Below, in pieces: positions 40,294 to 51,100 of a stretch of 64,000 nt of DNA; position 1 is the stretch's first letter; each line of letters starts with the position of its first letter. The DNA is from Enterococcus gilvus ATCC BAA-350 (GTDB taxonomy: Bacteria; Bacillota; Bacilli; Lactobacillales; Enterococcaceae), in contig NZ_ASWH01000002.1 of NCBI RefSeq assembly GCF_000407545.1, positions 310,001 through 374,000 of the forward strand. Reading direction: 5' to 3'. Below the pieces are notes generated by a model. It was not told the DNA's origin. It searched no databases and worked only from the letters and a program-made list of their open reading frames with translations. Made by a program: the position numbers and the translations under genes.

Positions 40294-40719
40294 GTGAACC
40301 GTTATAAAGTAAAAAAAATGTTCCGAGACGCTCGTACTAATGAGATTTATAGTGCAGGCGTTTTAATTACAATAACAAAGGATCGTGCAGAAGAAATCAT
40401 TGAAAAATTAGGTTCAGACTTTATCGAGTTGGTCCCCGAAACACCAGGACAAATTGACGATTTTGTTCAAGAAGCCATTGACAAAGAGACGGCTCCTTTA
40501 ATTGAAGAAATCAATCAACTACGAATGGAGTTGTCGATGGCTCAAACGAAATTAGCTGCGAAAGAAATACCGCCTGCTGTAGAACAAGCGCCAGACAGCT
40601 CAACTATTGAAGAATTTCCCAAAATGATCAGTCGAGGTCATTACGAGTTATCTAACGGTGAATCATTCGACGGTAACAAGGCCGCTGCCGAAGAAGCTGA
40701 AAAAGCTTTAGTAAAGTAG
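40294..40719 (+). CDS. Head-associated protein, unknown (141 aa)
   Basis: GTG start at 40294. N-terminal MNRYKVKKMFRDARTNEIYS beta region, a central coiled coil (EEINQLRMELSMAQTKLAAK) and C-terminal GHYELSNGESFDGNKAA, a pattern seen in small head-decoration or connector-adjacent proteins. Confidence 0.65.
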   Translation: MNRYKVKKMFRDARTNEIYSAGVLITITKDRAEEIIEKLGSDFIELVPETPGQIDDFVQEAIDKETAPLIEEINQLRMELSMAQTKLAAKEIPPAVEQAPDSSTIEEFPKMISRGHYELSNGESFDGNKAAAEEAEKALVK

Positions 40720-40728
40720 GTGAGTAAT

Positions 40729-41136
40729 ATGGCCCAAGCATATGTTGATGAACCTTATTACACTGACAAATTCGAGGGAACTTCTGTCAATGATGGCGAG
40801 TTCTCTCGTTTTTCGAAGCGTGCAACTGAAATAGTTGATGCGTTAACTGAGTATCAGATTCCGAAGATCGGTTTGGATAAATTTTCCGATGGCGTTCAAG
40901 AACTCATTAAGAAAGCCTGTTGTGCTCAGATCGAGTATTACCAAATCGAAGGGATAGACGTAGATATAACAGGAACACCAAAAAGTTCACTGGGATACTC
41001 CATCGGAGACTACAGCCGTTCTGCAAGTGGTGTATCTACTGGTCGACAAGCCGGGAGGGTTGCACCGTCATGCTTGATGTTTCTGGAAGGAACAGGACTC
41101 CTGCGAAAAAGGAGTGTGAGAATTGGTGTTGTTTGA
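40729..41136 (+). CDS. Head-tail connector protein (gp15/HK97 gp6-like)
   Basis: 135 aa; ATG 40729 with AGGTGA upstream. An aromatic N-terminus and DALTEYQIPKIGLDKFSDGV, QELIKKACCAQIEYYQIEGI helices typical of the adaptor ring that follows the capsid gene. Confidence 0.72.
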   Translation: MAQAYVDEPYYTDKFEGTSVNDGEFSRFSKRATEIVDALTEYQIPKIGLDKFSDGVQELIKKACCAQIEYYQIEGIDVDITGTPKSSLGYSIGDYSRSASGVSTGRQAGRVAPSCLMFLEGTGLLRKRSVRIGVV

Positions 41137-41485
41137 TGATTTACTGATTCATACATGCGAGCTTACGTTGCCTGGTGAAAAATATGTAGGTAAAGATGAT
41201 TGGGGGCGCCCCATCTATGAAAAACATGCACCTAAAACTGTCAAATGTCGATACATGACAAAAAAAGTCTATGTACGAAATTCATCAGGAGCAGATCGAG
41301 TGATAGAAATGAGTTTACATCTAACTCCTGATACAATAGTCGATCCGCAAATGATTGTTGGGAACATTAAGGATGATAAAGGGAACTTGCTCACGACAGC
41401 GAAACTTGAAGTGGATGCTATCACGTCTCATTACGATGATCGCACGCTTCATCATTACAAAATCTTATTAAAGGGTGCTGAGTAG
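41123..41485 (+). CDS. Head closure/stopper-like protein
   Basis: 120 aa. TTG 41123 (AAGGAG eight bases upstream) or GTG 41126; overlaps the previous gene by 14 bases. Beta-rich (CELTLPGEKYVGKDDWGRPI). Identified by position between adaptor and gp10-like proteins. Confidence 0.65.
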   Translation: MVLFDDLLIHTCELTLPGEKYVGKDDWGRPIYEKHAPKTVKCRYMTKKVYVRNSSGADRVIEMSLHLTPDTIVDPQMIVGNIKDDKGNLLTTAKLEVDAITSHYDDRTLHHYKILLKGAE

Positions 41486-41486
41486 T

Positions 41487-41912
41487 ATGAAGAAGAAAAT
41501 TCAGTACAAGTCGAAATATGCAGCGGTGTCAGTCTCTCTTGATTCTGATTCGATTGGCGGCCTAGGATCGATGAAAGAGGCTAGAAAAGCATTGGTTTCT
41601 GAAATGGCAAAGGAGTGGGCCAAGAGCGCGAAAGAAGTAACGTCTGCTGATAATCACATTGATACGGCAGCGTATATTAACTCGCTTGGTTTCATTACTC
41701 ACTATTTAGGTCCAAGTGGTTCTGCTGTTGGTCCAATTATTCATGAATGGGAAGAAGCGGAAAATAGAACGACACTCAAGACTGGTTCGGGTGTTCCATA
41801 TGCGATTTATCTAGAAGGGCGTTACAACATTTACGCAAGAGGGCTTGAAAACGGCATGGACCGCATGATCAGTTCTGGTATGGCCGCAATGAAGAAAGTT
41901 TTACGAACATAG
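41487..41912 (+). CDS. HK97 gp10-like tail completion protein
   Basis: 141 aa from ATG 41487 after AAAGGGTG. Helical centre and C-terminal GVPYAIYLEGRYNIYARGLE, common in gp10/minor tail-terminator families. Confidence 0.72.
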   Translation: MKKKIQYKSKYAAVSVSLDSDSIGGLGSMKEARKALVSEMAKEWAKSAKEVTSADNHIDTAAYINSLGFITHYLGPSGSAVGPIIHEWEEAENRTTLKTGSGVPYAIYLEGRYNIYARGLENGMDRMISSGMAAMKKVLRT

Positions 41913-41926
41913 AAAGGAGTAGCTCG

Positions 41927-42280
41927 ATGGATTTTGTTGATGCTTCAAGCAGTATTCGGGATTTCCTGAAGGCTGCTTTTTTTGATGAATTCAAATCGTT
42001 TAGAACTTGGAAAATTGAAGCTATTGCACCACTTCCTTGTCTTTTAATCAAGACGATAGGGAAAAATACCATCCAACTTTTAGTACGCTCAGAAAGCGAT
42101 ATAGAGGCATTGGAGAAGTGCACAGATGTCGGTAATTACTTGAAAAGGAACTTTTCTGATATAGAGGGTGTCAATGTCTTTGATATTGATTTTCAAATGT
42201 CAGCAGTTCCGAACGTTGATGAAACAACAGGGAAAGACGAAGCATGGTGCTACTTGTACATCAATTATTTTGAAAATTAA
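41927..42280 (+). CDS. Tail terminator-like protein
   Basis: 117 aa. AAAGGAG site. MDFVDASSSIRDFLKAAFFD and a beta-rich body; position just before the tail tube gene fits the terminator. Confidence 0.65.
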   Translation: MDFVDASSSIRDFLKAAFFDEFKSFRTWKIEAIAPLPCLLIKTIGKNTIQLLVRSESDIEALEKCTDVGNYLKRNFSDIEGVNVFDIDFQMSAVPNVDETTGKDEAWCYLYINYFEN

Positions 42281-42292
42281 GGAGGAATCATT

Positions 42293-42547
42293 TTGGCAGG
42301 AAAAGAACAAGAAAAAAAATCAGAATCAAAACAAGTAAACTCAACTACCAAGGAATCAAAAGTTAAAGTAATAGCTAAATCGAATTCTGGAGATGGCACA
42401 ACATTAAAAGTAAAAATCCAAGGAATTCCAAACGAGATTATTCATGGAGAAATTCTTGAATTGACCAAAACGAAATTACAAAAACTGAAACTTTCTAGCT
42501 CGTCATGGAGTTATGAAGAAGTTGAAAAGAAGGAGGAAGATAAATAA
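42293..42547 (+). CDS. Small phage protein before the tail tube gene (84 aa)
   Basis: TTG 42293 (GGAGGA upstream). Lys/Ser/Glu-rich N-terminus, then a short beta domain (DGTTLKVKIQGIPNEIIHGE). Its stop overlaps the tail tube start. Unknown. Confidence 0.65.
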   Translation: MAGKEQEKKSESKQVNSTTKESKVKVIAKSNSGDGTTLKVKIQGIPNEIIHGEILELTKTKLQKLKLSSSSWSYEEVEKKEEDK

Positions 42548-43359
42548 TGGCTAAAGATCAATTTTATCGTTTTAATAAAAAAGATATTCAAGGTGGCGCT
42601 GGACGATTAATCATTGGAGAAGACACTGAGGTTCGTCCAACTAAAATTTCAGATATTATGGATATGGACACATATGAGTTGAAACCTGGATTTCGTGATT
42701 TAGGTGGTACAAACGAAGGAATCAATCGTTCTCGCGGGAATGAAACCGAAGAAGTTACAATCGATCAATCAGTTACGCCGATTGATACTACAATTTCAGG
42801 CTGGTCTAATACTATTGGTACTACATTGATGGAAACTTCAATCGATAACCGTGCTTTGGCTTGGGCAGGTGGTAATATTACTGAAACGGCAGCAGTTTTG
42901 GGAACACCAGCGACGCTTGCAGCTGCAGTGAATAAAGGAACTAGAAAAATTAAAGTTGCAGCTGATAAGGGTGTTGATTTTGAAACAGTTAAATTTGCTA
43001 AAATCGGTGATGAAACCATTGCGATTGCGCAAGTTTCTGGAGATATTATAACTTTGAAGAAAGGTGTAACAGCTTCGTATACGGTGACTGATACACTTAC
43101 CCCTGTCGAAGAGCTAGGGACCAAAACAATCTCATATGGTGCACCAACTTCTGTAGATTCGTACAGCCTGACCTTAATTGTTAAACGTAAGGATGAATCA
43201 TTCTTGATGGTTCATTATTATGAAGTTAAAATCAGTGATAATGTTGAAACGAATCATGGAAAAGAAAAAGCAACTCTCCCTGTTTCGTTTACATCATTCG
43301 CTCAAGACGATCTACCAGAAGATGAGAATGTATTCATTGAAATCGAACAAGTAATGTAA
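42547..43359 (+). CDS. Major tail tube protein
   Basis: 270 aa. Beta-rich protein; N-terminus KDQFYRFNKKDIQGGAGRLI. A central insertion with Ala/Val and a repeat-like loop precedes the core DSYSLTLIVKRKDESFLMVH. Followed by a terminator and the G/GT chaperones, which fixes its identity by synteny. Confidence 0.82.
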   Translation: MAKDQFYRFNKKDIQGGAGRLIIGEDTEVRPTKISDIMDMDTYELKPGFRDLGGTNEGINRSRGNETEEVTIDQSVTPIDTTISGWSNTIGTTLMETSIDNRALAWAGGNITETAAVLGTPATLAAAVNKGTRKIKVAADKGVDFETVKFAKIGDETIAIAQVSGDIITLKKGVTASYTVTDTLTPVEELGTKTISYGAPTSVDSYSLTLIVKRKDESFLMVHYYEVKISDNVETNHGKEKATLPVSFTSFAQDDLPEDENVFIEIEQVM

Positions 43360-43365
43360 CTTTTT

Positions 43366-43392
43366 GGCCTTGCAATTTTGCAGGGCCTTTTG
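43366..43392 (+). terminator. Terminator after the tail tube gene
   Basis: GGCCTTGCA / TGCAGGGCC (one bulge) then TTTT. Presumably leaky; lets the abundant head and tube mRNA exceed the distal tail genes. Confidence 0.72.
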
Positions 43393-43417
43393 CTTTGTCT
43401 AAAAAAAGGAGAAGAAT

Positions 43418-43999
43418 ATGACTGAAAATACAACAGTAAATCAAATTAATAGTGTAGTAACTGAAATGAAAATGGTGGTTTTAGGTGATGGAAGTACAAT
43501 TCCTGTTCCACGTTTAACAAACAAGAAGGTATTGCAGCTGGTCAAATTTGTTGCAGGAGATGGAATGATCATCTACAGCAAATTTACGGATTGGCGAAAA
43601 GATCATACAGAAGTAAATCCAATTTTGGATGATGATGGAACACAAAAAAAGGATGATAAAGGGAATCCTTTATTTAATACTAAGTTTCCAACAGTTGAAG
43701 AAGGAGTCGATTTTTTCCTTTCTGAAGTACCTGATGAAAAAATTGCTAAAATTTTGGCAATTCTTTTGGATAAAACCGCTGAGGAAACAGAAGAAATGGA
43801 TTTCTTTGACACTTCATTGATTGTTGCTGAATTTTTAGCCAATACGCCTATTGAAAAATTAACATCTTTGATAAAAAAGATTCGCCCGAAATTCCGCACT
43901 ATGAGCAAAGAAGAAGTGAAAGAAGCGACTCAGAAGGAACATACGGAAGAAACGGGCAAAGCATCAGTAGTGCCATTGAATCCTTCGCCACAAGCTTAA
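43418..43999 (+). CDS. Tail assembly chaperone G
   Basis: 193 aa. N-terminal IPVPRLTNKKVLQLVKFVAG and DEKIAKILAILLDKTAEETE are helical, as in gpG-like proteins. The sequence A-AAA-AAG at 43873-43879 allows a -1 shift producing the longer GT protein. Confidence 0.8.
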   Translation: MTENTTVNQINSVVTEMKMVVLGDGSTIPVPRLTNKKVLQLVKFVAGDGMIIYSKFTDWRKDHTEVNPILDDDGTQKKDDKGNPLFNTKFPTVEEGVDFFLSEVPDEKIAKILAILLDKTAEETEEMDFFDTSLIVAEFLANTPIEKLTSLIKKIRPKFRTMSKEEVKEATQKEHTEETGKASVVPLNPSPQA

Positions 44000-44340
44000 T
44001 TGAACAAATTCAATATGTTTCTTACTTCTATTCTTTTTCGGAAGAATATGTATTAGATCAGACGTTCGGTTGGCTGAAAAGAAAATACGAATGGGGAAAC
44101 AAGAGAGAGTATAATTCACGCCGGTCAAGACAATACGAAATTCAAATGGCGATAGTTGATTCAGTGAGTATGTTCATGAGTAACCTGACTGGTGGAGATG
44201 GCTATGAGTCAATCTTGATGAAGCCTTATGAAGAAGCGATTGAAAAGTCGAAAGGTCAGCTAACCGAGTCTGCTAACAATGATGGTATTGACACAACTCA
44301 ATGGTGGCAAGGAAGCAAAAACAATGAAAATAATGGTTGA
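43418..44340 (+). CDS. Tail assembly chaperone GT (by -1 programmed frameshift)
   Basis: The zero frame slips at A-AAA-AAG (43873-43879). The -1 frame is then open from 43879 (DSPEIPHYEQRRSERSDSEG) to the TGA at 44338-44340 without any stop: 154 extra codons in place of the last 40 of G. The T extension includes SLIEQIQYVSYFYSFSEEYV and WLKRKYEWGNKREYNSRRSR. Matches the lambda G/GT arrangement. Confidence 0.75.
43873..43879 (+). promoter_or_regulatory. -1 ribosomal slippery heptamer
   Basis: A AAA AAG in the correct zero-frame register (ATA AAA AAG, codons starting at 43871). The G and T reading frames overlap here. Confidence 0.78.
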
Positions 44341-44554
44341 AGCTGAACTAAAAGAAATTAGTGATTTGCTCCAATCCATTGGTACCAACACGAAGCAGTC
44401 AGAAATATTTCTTGATACGAAAAAGAAAAGTGATGTTTGTTCAAAAAAAACAAAGAATGGGGATGAATCAATGCAATACGCCACAATGATAATCAGCTCA
44501 TTAACGCTAATTTGTCTTTTGTACCTAATTCATTTTTTTAAGAGACATAAGTAA
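44324..44554 (+). CDS. Small tail-anchored protein (76 aa)
   Basis: ATG 44324 behind AAGGAAG, overlapping the end of GT. Acidic/Lys N-terminus (MKIMVEAELKEISDLLQSIG) and one C-terminal membrane helix (MIISSLTLICLLYLIHFF). Overlaps the 3' end of a minus-strand gene by 30 bases. Confidence 0.6.
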   Translation: MKIMVEAELKEISDLLQSIGTNTKQSEIFLDTKKKSDVCSKKTKNGDESMQYATMIISSLTLICLLYLIHFFKRHK

Positions 44555-45040
44555 TTCAATATTTTGGTCCTTTTTAAAAATGCCAGATCGAGAAATAGTC
44601 AAATTAACTTTAATTTTTGGTGTTATTGGATTTACGTAGTAGCTGAAATACGTCTCTGAATTTGGCTGCAAATTTACGTAGTTTTCAAAAGGATTGGCGT
44701 ACCAATACTGACCAATTATATCGGGAATCTTTGTTTCATTTATTCCATAACCATTATTTATAGTGGTAAAAGTTTGTGTTGGTTCAAAGTCACTAATTAA
44801 ATTTAGAGGTTTATTACTTAAATCAGTAATGTTTAACTCGATTAATCGAAGTGTTGAGGATGAAAGATTTTGTACAGTAAATCCCAAAAGAAAGGGATCG
44901 TTTTTCCTTCGATCATAGAAACCGTCAACGATATCGATTTCAACTTTATTCTGAAGATGAGTATAAATGATTGCATAAATTGCAGCGACTAAAGCAAGTA
45001 AGGCAATTACAAAATTCCAAAATTCTAACGACTTTAACAT
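44525..45040 (-). CDS. Membrane-anchored accessory protein (171 aa) inserted in the tail module
   Basis: ATG 45040 after AAGGT. One N-terminal membrane helix (LEFWNFVIALLALVAAIYAI) and a beta-rich outside domain (FLLGFTVQNLSSSTLRLIEL). It runs against the tail operon between GT and tape measure, and is AT-rich. Typical of a lysogenic-conversion cargo gene; function unknown. Confidence 0.7.
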   Translation of the reverse strand: MLKSLEFWNFVIALLALVAAIYAIIYTHLQNKVEIDIVDGFYDRRKNDPFLLGFTVQNLSSSTLRLIELNITDLSNKPLNLISDFEPTQTFTTINNGYGINETKIPDIIGQYWYANPFENYVNLQPNSETYFSYYVNPITPKIKVNLTISRSGIFKKDQNIELLMSLKKMN

Positions 45041-45117
45041 GATAATACCTTCTTTCAAAGAAAATTAACTATAAATATTATACCAATAAAAAATACATAT
45101 AGAAGGGAGTTGAGCGA

Positions 45118-48100
45118 ATGTCAGAAGGTAGTAAAGGAACTAAAGTTGGCGGTGCCTATATAGAAATCTCGGCGGATTCCGCACCAGCAGAGAAAGCAGT
45201 TGCCACGTTCTTTAATTGGTTCACAAGAACTGGTGAAGCTGCGACTGATTTGGCAAGTAGAATTAGTAATACAGTCGAGACTGCAAAGGATCTAGGCGAA
45301 AAAGGTAGCCAATCTGCAAAAACAGTTTCGACAGGCTTTCAATCTATGACACAGAAAATGAAAAGTGCAAATGCAAGTTTATCGGCTGATTCGAAAAAGA
45401 ATTTCGAACAGATTAAAAGCGATGCAAAACTGTCTTACTCGGAAATGACGAAAGACAGCAAAGCGATGAATCAAGCACTAGTCATTTCTATGAAAAGCAG
45501 TCTTTCGAATTTGAAATCAAGTTTTACTGATCTGAAAAATGGCTTCAAGACAATCGGAAATTCATTATTAGACTTGATCAAGAAACCGGTAGATAAGGTA
45601 ATTGAACTACCAGGCACTATTCAACGCGCGATGAAATCTATTACTGGTTTTGTTAGCTCAGGCTTTGCTCAAGCAAAAAATCAAGCAATATCACAGATAC
45701 AGTCTATCCCTACAAAAGCAAATCAAGTCTTAAATAGGACAAAGGATGTTTTTGTAACTGGATTTAATTCTGTTGTTAATTCAACAGCCGGTGCAGTATC
45801 AAAAATCGGAAATGGACTATCTCAACTTCCTTCTAAGGCAGCGAATGTTGCTTCAAACATGAAGACTGGATTTATTAATGGGATAAAGAACATTCCCAAT
45901 GTTACATCAAATATTTGGCAATCTGTAAAAAATGGCGTGAAATCAATTGCTGATCATGCTAGCAGTTCTGCTAACTCTGTCAAAAATAGTCTGTCAAATG
46001 GTTTTAAATCTGTTCTAGACCGTGCCAAATCCATTTTTCCAAATATTAAAAATCAAATAAAGTCTGGCGTTGACGATCCTTCAAAGAATGCAAAAAAATC
46101 AATTGAGGATATCGCAAGTTCAATAGCTTCGATCGCAATCGTCGCAAAAGTTTTTGATGTTCTAAGGGATTCTATAGGCAGAGCTATTGATCGTATTGAC
46201 ACAATTGATACAGCGACTAAATCATTAACTGTTCTGACTGGCAGTGCCGGTATGGCCAAAACAGTCATGGATGATCTAGCTGCTGCAATTGAAGGAACAC
46301 CAATAGCACTGAATGATGTTGCAATGGGTGCGAAAAAAATGGTTGCAGCTGGTATGGAAGGCACGAAAGTAAAAGGTGTGTTCCAGGCAATCGCCGATGC
46401 TGCTTACGGCGTTGGTAATGGTGCTGAATCAATTGATCAGATTACAAGCGCGATTGCTGGAATGCAATCTGCGGGCGTTGTCTATGCTGACGATATCAAT
46501 AGGTTGGTTGATGCTGGTATTCCTGCTTGGCAGATATTAGCAAATGCTAGCCAAAAATCTGTAACCGATATGAAAGAAGCTGTTTCTGATGGAACCCTTT
46601 CTGCTGGAGATGCTATTGAAAATCTTCGTAAGGGTATTGAAGAAGGAACGACTGGAGTAGCCGGTACAACAGCTAAGATGGCAGGTCTGGCTAAAACCGC
46701 TGGAGATACTCTATCTGGTTCAATGGCCAATTTCAGAACGGCTATCACTACAACTATTGTTAAAGGATTAGAACCTTTCAAAAAAGTTGCGATTGATGCA
46801 TTAAGTTCTGCGACCGCTTCAATGAAATTATTTAGAGATAATACGATTGGATCTGAAAAAGTCCAAGAAGTATTAGCTTCGATTGCTAAAGCATTGGAAA
46901 AAATTGGTAAATCAGCAAACCCTGTAATTTCTATTATTAAAGGATTATTTGCTGCTATGAGTTCATATGGCGGGTTAGTATTACTGTTTGCAACACTGAT
47001 AAAATTCGGTAAATGGCTCTTGAAATTTGTTGAAATTGCATCAGCAAATCCATTTATTATCATTACAGCGGCCGTAATAGGTTTAGCAGTCGCAATAACT
47101 GATCTCTACAAACGTTCCGAAAAGTTCAGACAATTAGTAGCTCCATTGATTAATTTAGTGAAAAAGCTCGGCGAAACATTTTCTGTTGCTGCTAGTGCAA
47201 TTCAGGGTTCATTACAACTCATTTTTGTTGGTGGCGATCGTAAGAAGACTGAAGCATTAAGACAAAATTTAAGTCGCATTCTTCCACAACAAATCGCCAA
47301 TGAGATTATCGATCGACTTACTTCCATGAATAAAGCATTTGCCAAATTCAAAGAAGTCGTAAGTGAAAGAGTAAGTACTGCCGCAAGCGCGATCAAAGGT
47401 AGCTTCGAAATGATTTTCTCCAGCGGTGATCGAGGAAGAACTGAAGAACTTAAACAAACGTTATCTCAGTTATTTCCGCAGGAAACTGCTTTTGCAATAG
47501 TCGATCGATTGACCATTCTACACAAAGCGTTCGATAATTTAAAAAAAGCGGCGACTGAAAAAGTACAAACTTCAGCAACAATCATTAAATCTAGTTTTGA
47601 TCAAATCTTAAATGGTGGAGATCGAAAACAGTATGAAGACTTAAAGTTAGCTTTGTCAGATATACTTCCACAAGACTCTGTAAATAAGACCATGGATCGT
47701 ATTACTGTCATGCATGAGGGTTTGGAAAAACTCAAAAATGGATTCAAGATTGTCAAAGATGTGCTAACTGGTGGGTTGGATCTTCATTCCTTCTCAGATG
47801 CTATCAACTCCAGCATGTTCAGTCCAGAAACAATAAAACGTTTTGAAAAGTTTTATGAAATTGTTCAACTAATCAAACGAGCCCTAAGCGGTTTAAGTTT
47901 TGTTGTATCTGGAAATATAACAAGTTTTGAAGGGTTGAAGAATCTTCTGGGCGATTCATTCAGTGATAAACAACTTGAAGTTATTTATCGATTAGGCGAG
48001 GGAATCAGAAACTTTGTCGATGGGACAAAAGAGAAGTTTGCTCAATTCAAAGAGGCGATCAATAAAGCATTTGATGGGGACTTTGGACCTCTAATGGAAA

Positions 48101-51100
48101 TCTTCAAACAATTATTACCAAAGATTATCGCAATTCTTATTGGTGGAATTCCCGGTTTGATCATAACGGGCAGCAACTTGATTTCGAAATTAGCTGAGGG
48201 CATGGGGACTTCTATTCCTGAACTCTTAGAGAAAGTATCCGAAGTTATATTAAACTTAGTTACCTCATTTACTGAGATTTTGCCAAAAATGATTGAAATT
48301 GGCATAAATATTCTTGGTGGAATTATCCAAGGTATTATGCAGACAATCGTACCCTTAGCTCAAGCAGCTATTACAATCGCATTTACGATTTCAAAGACAA
48401 TTATTGAAACTTTACTTTCAGTTCTACCTCAGTTGATTGAATCCGGTATCACGATTTTGACTTCTATCATTACTGGAATTATTCAAATGCTTCCAAACCT
48501 AATTAGCGCTGTCATATCTGTTGTGGAAATGATCCTTACACTAATAGTTACATACCTTCCAAAGATCATTGAGGCAGGTATGAATATCTTAGTCGCACTA
48601 ATTGGTGGGATTATGATGGTACTTCCTCAATTATTGGAAGCAGCTTTCAAATTGATTATTTCGATAGTGACAATATTGATTCAAAGCCTTCCAAAATTAA
48701 TCGAGGCAGGAATTAAAATCTTGGGTGCTTTGATCCAAGGTATTATTCAAATTTTACCGAAACTCATTGAAACAGCACTTAAGCTTATCATCACGATTGT
48801 AGCGATCTTGATTCAGAATTTACCAACGATCATAGCGGCAGGTGTCAAAATACTACTAGCTCTTGGAAAAGGTATTTTGAACACAATTGGTGTTCTGGTT
48901 AAGATGTTACCGCAAGTCATTGGCGCAATTTTTAAAGCTTTTGGTGATATTGAATGGGGTAAAATCGGTAAAGATATTATCCGTGGTATCGTTAAAGGGA
49001 TAACAGATGCGGCAAGTTCAATTAAGAAATCGGTAACCGATGTTGCTGGGAATGTGGGCAAATGGTTTAAAGATAAGCTGAAAATCAAATCTCCATCTCG
49101 TGTAATGATTGGTATTGCAAAATGGATTCCTGAAGGCGTAGCAGTCGGAATCGATAAAGGCTTGCCTATTGTCGAAAATGCTATTTCAACTATGACAGAC
49201 ATGATGACTAAGGCAGTTAAAGATTCTGAACCTATTGGTTTATCAAGTGATGTTATTGCGACTGAAAGCTACGGAATGCCTGATGCTACTCAAATGCAGG
49301 CGTCAGCTCAACAAGCTTCAAAAGCTGGTAATCAAGGCATGGCGGATTCAACGCCACAGTTGCTCCAGACAGCTTTAAATGCGGCTAATGGTATTCTAGG
49401 ACAATTTAGTTCAATTAGCCCTTCAATGGTCACTCAGGGCGCCGATTGGCTAACTAACTTCATGAATGGATGGATCTCTGTTTTACCAGCAATGATTACC
49501 AGTGTTCAGACTTTCATTGCCCAATACGCAACGTTAATAACTAATCAAAATAATCCAAACTATCAAATGGGAAGAACCTGGATGCAGAACAAGTTGAATG
49601 GATGGAATAGTCTCTTTTCAACATTCATTACGACTGTGAGAAATTTCTGCAATCAAGTATTGAATCTATTGCGAAGCTTTTATAATGCGATGTTCCAGAC
49701 TGGTAGAACATGGCTTCAAAATCTACTAAATGGTTGGAACTCACTTTATCAAACATTCATAAATCGTGTGAATCAACTTGGAAATGACGCTATCAATAAT
49801 TTACGATCGAAGTCGGGCGGCTTTAATAGCGCTGGACGTTTTTTGATGCAATCGTTGATAGACGGCATTAATTCTATGGGCGGTTCTCTATCTGCAACAA
49901 TGAATAGCGTTGCGAATAAGATGGTTGGTGGTATTGGTAAAGGTGTTAATGGGGTTATCGGCGGTGTTAACTACGTTCTAAAAGAGGTTGAATCCGACAA
50001 GAAGTTAGGAAACTGGACTGTTCCACAATATGCAAAAGGAACTGATGGGCACCCTGCTGACGGTCCTGCATTGATCAATGACCAAAAAGGATCCAAGTAT
50101 CAAGAGATTGTTCAAAATCCCGATGGTTCCACGTTTATGGCAAAAGGTAGAAATTCTTTGGTTTGGTTGCAAAAAGGTGCGAAAGTTCTTAATGCCACGA
50201 TGAGCGAACGTGTGTTGAAAGTAAGAAATACTCTTCAAAATATTGTTCCTAAATATGAAGATGGTGTTGGCGATTTTGATATTTTCGACCTCATAGATGA
50301 TGAGGGAGCCTTCAAAAAACTTGTTGATCAGCGTGTAGATTATAACAGTATCGTAGAACCTTGGAGAAACATGACAAAAGCAGGCGTTAAGTTGATGACA
50401 AGTGCGGCCTATCCTTTTTCACAAAAACAAGTTGAGGATGCGTATGGTGGCGGAAGCTTTGATGGAGCGATGAATGCCAACAATGTATACCAATACTTAG
50501 TGGATATTGCACAAAAGGTCATGTCAAAATTCGGAGGACTAACTATTACTTCTGGTTATAGACCGGGTGATCCTTATTGGCATGGTAAGCATCAAGCGTT
50601 AGATATTTCCGGTTATCCGTACGGAAGCCCACGATACACGGAAGCTGCCAACTGGGCATTTGAGAAGTTCCCTAAACAGATTGCTTATGTGATTACGAAT
50701 GGTAGAGTACGTGACCGTGTGGGGATGTCAGGTCAAGCTGCAACAGGACAATGGGTCCCATGGCCAGACAATGATCATTATGACCACATACATTTAAATG
50801 GTTCATTAGGTGCTGGCAGTGTATATAATGCCGGGACAGACGTTGCTGGAGGACTTCCTACTTTAGGCGGTTCAGGAGTTGAGCGTTGGCGCTCCTATCT
50901 AAAGAAGGCACTGAAAATGAATCAACTACCAACTTCGCAAGCGTATGTCAACGCATGGTTATCTCAGATTCAGAGCGAATCTAGTGGGAATGAAAAAGCT
51001 ATTCAACCAGGTGCAGATCCAGATGGTGACGGATCTGGGCCGGCAATTGGATTACTGCAAACCAAAAGAGGAACATTTTTAGCAAATGCCTTTGCTGGTT

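Noticed and set aside
48813..49202. Minus-strand frames under the tape measure (also 46482-47063)
   Set aside because: Result of low-complexity hydrophobic repeats on the other strand; no start signals.
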